A DNA stretch of 12,116 nucleotides from Cylindrotheca closterium (lineage: Eukaryota; Bacillariophyta; Bacillariophyceae; Bacillariales; Bacillariaceae), in contig CAKOGP040001983.1 of NCBI GenBank assembly GCA_933822405.4, forward strand, positions 1 to 12,116, written 5' to 3'. A program made the position numbers and the translations under genes. Below, in pieces: positions 7,961 to 12,116 of this stretch (positions are counted from its first letter, which is position 1; each line of letters opens with the position of its first letter). The notes beneath the pieces were generated by a model. The model did no database searches. It was not told where the DNA came from and was given only the letters and a program-made list of their open reading frames with translations.

Positions 7961-8075
7961 GATGCATCGTGGTGCATCGTGGTGCATTTGAAATGCACCG
8001 TGATGCACCATGCTAACCCGGATTTTTTGCGTATGTCCGGGTTGGCATGGTGCATCGTGGCGCATCGTGGTGCAC
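7961..8075 (+). repeat. Subterminal 10-bp repeats of the Harbinger right end
   Basis: GRTGCATCGT-like units recur in register at 7961, 7971 and 7981, and again at 8049, 8059 and 8069. Inverted GCACC copies lie between, near 7994 and 8004. The left end has TGCACCAC at 7016-7023 and 7034-7041 and an inverted copy at 7051-7058. Clustered, roughly helical-turn-spaced motifs at transposon ends are usually transposase-binding sites; that role is inferred. Confidence 0.7.
7995..8063 (+). repeat. 28-bp imperfect stem-loop near the Harbinger right end
   Basis: Arms 7995-8022 and 8036-8063 pair at 24 of 28 positions around a 13-nt loop. All four mismatches are transitions. The inner core ACCATGCTAACCCGGA pairs with TCCGGGTTGGCATGGT. 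An RNA copy could fold stably through G-U pairs. Confidence 0.75.
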
Positions 8076-8084
8076 TTTTTTTTT

Positions 8085-8098
8085 GTTAAGAACGCGCC
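8085..8098 (-). repeat. Right terminal inverted repeat of the Harbinger element
   Basis: GTTAAGAACGCGCC on the plus strand, the partner of 6989-7002, directly followed by the TCA duplication. Confidence 0.85.
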
Positions 8099-8101
8099 TC
8101 A
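8099..8101. repeat. Right target-site duplication TCA
   Basis: Second copy of the TCA that precedes the transposon at 6986-6988. Confidence 0.85.
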
Positions 8102-8263
8102 AAGTATGTGCGCAGGCGTTCCCAGTTGCGTTCATGCAATTTCATTGCAGAGCTCAAGTTCTTATACATTGGTTCCATTTTCAGGACAGGATCATGAGCA
8201 TTTGGATCATGAGACGGTGGGCCTGGTTCTGCAGATTGTCCTTTGAGTTCCACCTTCCATCCT
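8099..8263 (-). pseudogene. Copia polyprotein segment upstream of the Harbinger insertion
   Basis: The minus-strand frame from a TGA at 8266-8264 reads toward HERNWERLRTYFE and stops at the transposon. NWERLRTYF joined to WLPKLD across the insertion is the characteristic run just before the integrase core of CoDi-type polyproteins. The preceding Pro/His-rich linker (PGPPSHDPNAHDP) is poorly conserved. Upstream homology continues only through frameshifts into the 8292-9602 frame. Confidence 0.8.
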
Positions 8264-8291
8264 CAGAATGTGTTTTGCAGCATGGGCTGCG

Positions 8292-9602
8292 TCAAGGTCC
8301 AGAGGGTGACAGCTTGTAATTCAAGTTTATGGGTTTGTCTCGCAGTGGAGTAGACTCAATGACAAAGTTGATAGGCGTTTCAGGAACAAACAGAACGGAT
8401 GGTTGCCTGCCTGACTTGTAAGCTTCAAAATCTGGTGGTCTAAGTTGTGGCACATGGGCAGGATCTAAATCAAATAGACCAGCCATGTTACATTCCAACC
8501 AATCAAGATCAGAAGCTTGTCCAGGATGTAGTTTGTACAGACCATTTGTTGGCATGACACAGTGATGAGTCTCAAAGAAACCAATAGCATCATCTAAGGC
8601 AGGAGAATCCTTCAGAGTAGTGACTGTCGTATTCCTCTTAGTGAGGATGTCCACTCTATCAAAAGGACTTTGTTCACCTGCAGACCCATCATCCGGTACA
8701 GACTTGGCCCATTCATCAACATCAACTCCATCTATGGATATCTTGTAATTTTTGACCTCTTGAGTAGCTTTACGATACTTGGTTGCTGGGACCAGAGCCA
8801 ACTTGTCTGAATTGGTCTCTTCACTTGTTACAGAAGTCAGAGTATCTGCATCTTCACTCCCAGCAACCAAGTTGTCTGAATTGGTCTCTTCACTTGTTAC
8901 AGAAGTCAGAGTATCTGCATCTTCACCCCTCCCCATGCTTGAGTGCTGGAACTGTGAGAGAAAATCGGTAGTAGTCAACATCTCATGTAAGTTGACAGGA
9001 TGTTGCGGGGATGGAGGTGGTTGCGCAGGAGGCTGATTGTTGGAACCAGCAGCTTCTAACTTTGCAGTGCAAAGAGATTTCTTGCAAGGAAGTGTTGCCA
9101 AAGATGCCAGACAAGCTCGGTAGGCAAGAGGATTGGGCTCAAGGTCAATTGATGCAAGATCAGTAGCAACCGGCTCAACAAAACAAGGATACTGGACATG
9201 ATTGTCGTCAAGGGTACCATGTCGGCTTTTGCTCTTGGGGTCAACAGTGGGATCAGGCTCAAGGTCGACTGATGAGAGATCAAGGGTACCATGTCGGCGT
9301 TTGGTCCTGAGGTCAACAACAGGATCAGGCTCAAGGTCGACTGATGCAAGATCATTAACAAACGGCTCAACAAGACAATGGTACTGAGAATTTTCCTTGT
9401 CAAGGGTACCATATTTGCCTTCAGGCCCGAGGTCAACTGATTCAAGATCAGGGATAAAAGGCTCAGCAAGGCTAGGGTATTGAGGATGTTCCTCTTCAGA
9501 TGTGAGACGTTTGCCATGAGGACTATCCCATTGCCGATTATTGGACAAAGTTGGATAAAGATTAGCATCTAGATTAATGCCACTGACTGCAGCGATTGTC
9601 CT
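8292..9602 (-). CDS. Repeat-containing acidic polyprotein segment, 5' truncated, probably copia-encoded
   Basis: This frame is open for about 436 codons between stops at 9605-9603 and 8294-8292. No ATG lies near its start; the first is at 8981, so it is a fragment or internal part. The N-terminal third is built of modules with the core DLASVDLEPDP...RRHGTLD. DNA copies beginning CAAGGGTACC lie at 9209, 9281 and 9401 (spacings 72 and 120 bp, whole codons). Then come a Cys/Lys-rich run, a Pro/Gln-rich linker (PPAQPPPSPQHP), a 23-residue tandem duplication (EDADTLTSVTSEETNSD twice), and a better-ordered C-terminal part with FETHHCVMPTNGLYKLHP and TPINFVIESTPLRD. I recognise no protease, zinc knuckle or gag domain. 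Position and strand make it part of the copia polyprotein that continues at 8263; at least one frameshift separates them. Confidence 0.6.
   Translation of the reverse strand, partial: RTIAAVSGINLDANLYPTLSNNRQWDSPHGKRLTSEEEHPQYPSLAEPFIPDLESVDLGPEGKYGTLDKENSQYHCLVEPFVNDLASVDLEPDPVVDLRTKRRHGTLDLSSVDLEPDPTVDPKSKSRHGTLDDNHVQYPCFVEPVATDLASIDLEPNPLAYRACLASLATLPCKKSLCTAKLEAAGSNNQPPAQPPPSPQHPVNLHEMLTTTDFLSQFQHSSMGRGEDADTLTSVTSEETNSDNLVAGSEDADTLTSVTSEETNSDKLALVPATKYRKATQEVKNYKISIDGVDVDEWAKSVPDDGSAGEQSPFDRVDILTKRNTTVTTLKDSPALDDAIGFFETHHCVMPTNGLYKLHPGQASDLDWLECNMAGLFDLDPAHVPQLRPPDFEAYKSGRQPSVLFVPETPINFVIESTPLRDKPINLNYKLSPSGP
8803..8926 (-). repeat. Tandem duplication, period 69 bp, with inverted spacer
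   Basis: Two identical 55-bp blocks (8803-8857 and 8872-8926) are separated by 14 bp (8858-8871). The spacer is the exact reverse complement of 8778-8791, which lies 11 bp before the first block. It adds 23 codons in frame to the acidic ORF. Confidence 0.9.
9209..9410 (-). repeat. Diverged in-frame coding repeats (24- and 40-codon units)
   Basis: CAAGGGTACC opens units at 9209, 9281 and 9401. The first two are close tandem copies of 72 bp; the third unit is longer because it holds an extra QYHCLVEPFVNDLAS-type block. A diverged version without the CAAGGGTACC start extends to about 9480. Confidence 0.75.
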
Positions 9603-10304
9603 TCAGAATTTTGCTGATCTCGTCTTCCATCAAAGACGAGGACAATCAACATTTTGGAATTCGTCTTATCATCAAAAAGGACGAACCACACAACAACTCG
9701 CGGATCAATTTTCAGCGTTTCGCAAGTTCTTTGGGCTACCGTCAAGCCCATCCTCTACCACCACTCGAACTGAATAATTCTTTGGGGTTTTTTCATACCC
9801 ATACTTTTCAGTTTGATTGAAGAACTCGTCAACGATTGGCAACGAGTCATTTTCAAGTTTTGGTCCCACGACGACTCGGAGTTTTTTGGCTTATTGTGGA
9901 GTGTTGGCATTGAGCGGCCCTATCGCCCTTGCCATTCGATTTGGAGTATTTTAATTCAAGAAAGCACTGAGTCTTGCCAGCTTGTGCTGCCCCTGTTCAC
10001 CTCCTTCTTGTTGTCAGGAGTTTTCAACAAAGCAAGGGATCCGATTTCTCCTTTTGATTGAATAGCTTCTGTGGTGGAAGTCTCAAAAGCAAGAGATCAC
10101 CTTCTTGGTGCAAATCAAGAAGTAAAACGATCTGGAAAGGGCAGTTGTGCACCCAATCCTGCAGTCCTACACCAGCACATCAGGAAACAAACCTTCAGGC
10201 GTGTTGTTTCAATTTTACTTCGACCATCATCTGACTCCAACCAGTCAACTGATCTTCTGATCAACTGAGTCGACTGAGTTTCATTCCTCTGAGTCAACTC
10301 CTGC
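9603..10304. other. Non-coding spacer between head-to-head ORFs
   Basis: This 700-bp stretch separates the minus-strand acidic frame and the plus-strand gag-like ORF. No convincing gene is visible. It holds a perfect 8-bp hairpin (CTCGTCTT, 9619-9626, with AAGACGAG, 9633-9640) and a second weaker one with the same TTCGTC/GACGAA theme near 9660-9687. GTCAACTGA/GAGTCAACTC-like repeats lie just before the gag ATG (10226-10300). It could contain leader or promoter sequence for either ORF. Confidence 0.4.
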
Positions 10305-10946
10305 ATGGTCCGGATTGGTCAAAGAGAATTGCAAGCTCTGAACATTGACACCAACATCACTCAACTGCCCACAACTAGTAATACTCAACCATCAGGCACA
10401 CGAGTGACAATGTCCACTGCTGGCAACTCAACAACAAACCGCAACCTCTCTCGAGTCCTACAACCTGGACATCTTGAAACTAGTCTTGTGTACATCCTGG
10501 AAACTGTCTTTGGCTACAGTGCTGGCAGTATTCTTCATCTCGCACTTGACTTGTATGGTTGCAAATGTTACCTCGACCTTGTTGGCCTGGATGATGCTGA
10601 TATTGACGGACTACAGTATCCTGTCAGTCAGCCACATGATGCTAACGGTGACCCTCAACCTGATGTACTTTGGGATGTGCCAAAACCTCTTAAGGCATAT
10701 CTCCATGGGATCCGTGGCTACATCTACCACGCAAATCCTATGATTTGTCAGAGAACTGCTGACTCAGTTCTTTTCTACGCTAAAGTAATGGCATGTAACA
10801 GTTTTTGCACGTGTGATGCGTGCGGCGCACAGGCTACACTTCAACCTGGGAATCCTATAGGTCAAGTCACAAGTCCCGTTCCTATTAGAATTCTGTCACA
10901 GACAGCATCCACTGGTAGAGGTGGGAGATCAGGGGTGAAGCGATGA
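10305..10946 (+). CDS. Gag-like N-terminal domain of a copia-type element, truncated
   Basis: This is a 213-codon ORF with an ATG at 10305. After a Thr/Asn/Ser-rich disordered N-terminus, residues 49-143 carry the pattern I associate with CoDi gag N-termini: SRVLQ, a hydrophobic stretch with YSAGSILHLALDLYG, then DLVGLDDADIDGLQYP (91-106), and LKAYLHGIRGYIYHAN (129-144). From residue 141 to 198 the coding DNA is the right copy of the 172-bp repeat, including a CDACGAQA Cys motif (about 167-174). The last 15 residues come from unrelated DNA beyond the repeat. It points opposite to the pol remnant at 5287-9602, so it belongs to another copia insertion or was inverted. If the repeat is an LTR, the C-terminal third is translated antisense to that LTR. 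Confidence 0.55.
   Translation: MVRIGQRELQALNIDTNITQLPTTSNTQPSGTRVTMSTAGNSTTNRNLSRVLQPGHLETSLVYILETVFGYSAGSILHLALDLYGCKCYLDLVGLDDADIDGLQYPVSQPHDANGDPQPDVLWDVPKPLKAYLHGIRGYIYHANPMICQRTADSVLFYAKVMACNSFCTCDACGAQATLQPGNPIGQVTSPVPIRILSQTASTGRGGRSGVKR
10727..10898 (-). repeat. 172-bp direct repeat, right copy (candidate 5' LTR)
   Basis: Partner of 5089-5260, about 96.5 percent identical with no indel. On the minus strand it starts TGACAG and ends GCGTGG, and the next internal bases continue TAGATG. A TGGTAGATG start is reminiscent of a tRNA primer site (TGG), but I cannot match it to a tRNA. On the plus strand it is coding for residues 141-198 of the gag-like ORF, an unresolved conflict. Confidence 0.65.
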
Positions 10947-11125
10947 GGCAAGTAGAAGGTGCGCTGACGGCTGGTGGAGGCGAGAGGAGCGGAAGGGATC
11001 CATAATCAACCCTCACAGTGGAAGAGGGTATTGGTAGAGGGGGAGTATTGCCACTTCCAGGACAAGTCAATGGAATGCCACGGGCCTAACGGATTGCTGA
11101 GGCGGCGTTGATTGGAGTGGCCTGT
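10899..11125. other. Unassigned segment between the right repeat and the LINE RT remnant
   Basis: RT homology stops at about 11126. The minus frames here stay open for 40-60 codons (for example RTFYLPHRFTPDLPPLP at about 10915-10965) but match no RT motif I know. The YxDD-bearing part expected here in a LINE is absent. Confidence 0.4.
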
Positions 11126-11620
11126 CATCATACCCAAGAGAATGGAGCTAATTGCAACCCAGATAGGAGGTCCTGCCCCATTGCGTTGTCCACATCCTTG
11201 AAATGGAATCAGGGTCGGAGGAGTAAAGACACAGTCTGAATCCGTATGCACCTGGTGCTTAGACTTCATCAGTGTATCAAACATGGAGCGAAGGGTACGC
11301 CATTGAATCCCAAAGCGCATGAGGCTAATGATTGTCCACTTTGAGGCTAATAATTGCCACCCAGTGGACAATCTGGTCAAAGCAGGACTTGGCATCGTTG
11401 GAGATCCACCCGGCCGGGCGGCGTTGAAGATGCAAGAGGTCCCAAGTGAGACGCTTTGTAAGGGCCAGATCAATGGCCTGGTGACGCTTGCGAGACCCAT
11501 GTTGTCCTTTTGGGATCAAGTTGTGCTGCTCTGCATAGGCCATGGCCAATTTCCCCACTCTCTTGTTGTTGGCCTGCAGCTCTGAATTCATCATTTGGAT
11601 TGTGCGCATGAGGTCCACCC
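11126..11620 (-). pseudogene. LINE-like reverse transcriptase core, frameshifted and truncated
   Basis: Frame 1 (11618-11325) carries AMAYAEQHNLIPKGQHGSRK, AIDLALTKRLTWDLL and RT motif A, SNDAKSCFDQIVHW, with both expected Asp residues. Frame 2 (from about 11329) continues MRFGIQWRTLRSMFDTL, then motif B, PFQGCGQRNGAGPPIW, and VAISSILLGMM. The shift is caused by a 22-nt insertion at 11320-11341. Homology ends near 11126, before motif C (YxDD), so the enzyme is dead. The upstream edge joins copia-type sequence at about 11620-11645. This and the RNase H tail at 3605-4953 have the same orientation and family type and may be halves of one element or two copies. Confidence 0.8.
11320..11373. repeat. 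Duplication with inverted spacer in the RT remnant
   Basis: TGAGGCTAAT occurs at 11320-11329 and 11342-11351. Between them GATTGTCCACT (11330-11340) is the exact reverse complement of AGTGGACAATC at 11363-11373. The 22-nt gain breaks the RT frame. Confidence 0.9.
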
Positions 11621-11629
11621 GAATCTCGC

Positions 11630-12116
11630 TTCTTTCGCTCAGACGCGGTCATGTCTTTAACAAATTCAGGAGTGAAACAATCTCTCAGGAGCATTTTTCT
11701 CAATTCCTTATCCACAGCATCCTTTCCATCATCACCAAACTTCTTCAGTCCTTGGTTGATGTAATCCTGTTGAATGAAGTTCAGACCTTCATCAGTATCA
11801 AACTTTGCCTTGATCTGCATCATGCAACGAGCGATCAGAATAGCGTCGTGCTCTTCATAATCAGCTTTCATCTCATTCCCAATCTGTTGGAAACATAGAT
11901 TGTGCTTTGCTTCAAGGATAGCTTTACTGTCTTTAGTACTGCGACTTCCTTCCTTGGTACGAATACCAGATTTTAACTTGTTCTTCAAAGGTTTCAATTC
12001 TCTTTCTCGATGCTTGCGTCTTGTCGCAACTCGATTCTTGTTCTTATTGGCAGAACTGCCACTCCTGCTCAAAGGCCATTCTCTTGGTTTCTTTGGAACT
12101 TGAGAAAGGTTCAGCC
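11630..12116 (-). pseudogene. Copia-type polyprotein fragment (region entering the RT domain), runs off the window
   Basis: The minus frame is open from the right edge of the window through about 11470. The recognisable part reads EEHDAILIARCMMQIKAKF, INQGLKKFGDDGKDAVDKEL and CFTPEFVKDMTASERKK. This is the run before and into the copia RT N-terminus (F.P.d...m..SERkk). Upstream is a Lys/Arg-rich linker (KNKNRVATRRKHREREL), then RTKEGSRSTKDSKAILEAK. After SERKKRD, where the palm should follow (FLTEKRDG-like), the DNA becomes the LINE RT remnant, so the copia part is truncated at about 11630. This RT entry is not the same version as the CoDi-like one at 5287-6985, suggesting another copia lineage. 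Confidence 0.75.

Larger units (their letters stand above)
6989..8098 (+). mobile_element. PIF/Harbinger-type DNA transposon, internally deleted, nested in copia
   Basis: This 1,110-bp element is bounded by terminal inverted repeats GGGGCATTCTTAAC (6989-7002) and the complement of GGCGCGTTCTTAAC (8085-8098), 12 of 14 identical. They continue inward as A-rich/T-rich tracts and are flanked by TCA on both sides. A 3-bp duplication and the transposase remnant inside place it in the IS5/PIF-Harbinger superfamily. TCA differs from the common TWA target, so site preference is relaxed or lineage-specific. Subterminal TGCACCAC/GGTGCATCGT motifs occur at both ends. The transposase has lost its middle, so the element would need a helper. 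Excision in silico rejoins copia codons ...RTYFE / WLPKLD... without any gap. Confidence 0.9.

Noticed and set aside
6997..8090. TTAA next to both transposon ends, suggesting a piggyBac-type TTAA duplication
   Set aside because: The similarity between the ends extends outward past TTAA to GGGGC/GGCGC. The direct TCA repeats outside it, and restoration of the copia frame, fix the ends elsewhere. The transposase is Harbinger-type.
9619..9687. Two small hairpins as transcription terminators or regulatory RNA
   Set aside because: Stems are short, no supporting context, and intrinsic terminators of this type are not expected in nuclear DNA. Kept only as a note in the spacer entry.
5084..10903. 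Target-site duplication around the 172-bp repeat pair
   Set aside because: The 5 bp outside the left copy (CTTTT) and right copy (CAGAC) do not match, so no duplication is claimed.
1..12116. CRISPR array, tRNA, rRNA or prokaryotic defence system
   Set aside because: No regularly spaced repeat-spacer array, no cloverleaf with conserved arms and no rRNA-like sequence was seen. Gene content is eukaryotic and transposon-derived.

Overview
The window looks like repeat-rich nuclear DNA of a diatom or a close stramenopile. No bacterial signal (Shine-Dalgarno sites, tight operons) is visible. Nearly all protein-level matches are to eukaryotic transposable-element families. The Ty1/copia remnant carries motifs typical of the diatom CoDi lineages, and the secretory-pathway gene resembles a family I associate with diatoms. 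Organism assignment is inference from these resemblances; no search was run.

Positions 1-3600 are the least repetitive part. A minus-strand gene (1851 to 722) encodes an AT-hook-like N-terminus followed by a Ulp1/SENP-type (C48) cysteine protease domain, in two frames that overlap at a TTGA. Across a 354-bp divergent intergenic region, a plus-strand single-exon gene (2206-3297) encodes a type II membrane protein with a large lumenal domain that resembles a glycosyltransferase. A polyadenylation-like AATAAA follows it.

Positions 3605-12116 are a stack of broken retroelements. On the minus strand, the RNase H/zinc-finger 3' part of a non-LTR (LINE-like) element lies at 3605-4953, and a reverse-transcriptase core of the same type lies at about 11126-11620. 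Between them is a minus-strand copia-type polyprotein remnant (9602 to 5287). It has lost its integrase core and RT core but keeps a long open frame that ends in a nearly complete RNase H. A 172-bp direct repeat (5089-5260 and 10727-10898) brackets this remnant and behaves like an LTR pair, yet the right copy also lies inside a plus-strand gag-like ORF. A second copia fragment from another lineage runs off the right end.

The clearest event is a 1,110-bp PIF/Harbinger-type DNA transposon (6989-8098) inserted in the copia polyprotein. It has 14-bp imperfect terminal inverted repeats, a 3-bp TCA target duplication, subterminal 10-bp repeats and an internally deleted transposase ORF. Removing it with one TCA restores the copia reading frame exactly, so the order of events is readable: copia first, Harbinger later. 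The left end of the transposon now supplies an ATG and 52-53 codons to the downstream copia frame, giving a 619-codon chimeric ORF.

Two local mutations share one unusual geometry: a duplicated block whose spacer is an inverted copy of sequence 11 nt away (8778-8926 and 11320-11373). This suggests template-switching or snap-back repair. I see no CRISPR array, tRNA or rRNA, and nothing that makes a convincing new multi-gene system. The interest is in the nested-element history and in the chimeric and antisense ORFs it created.
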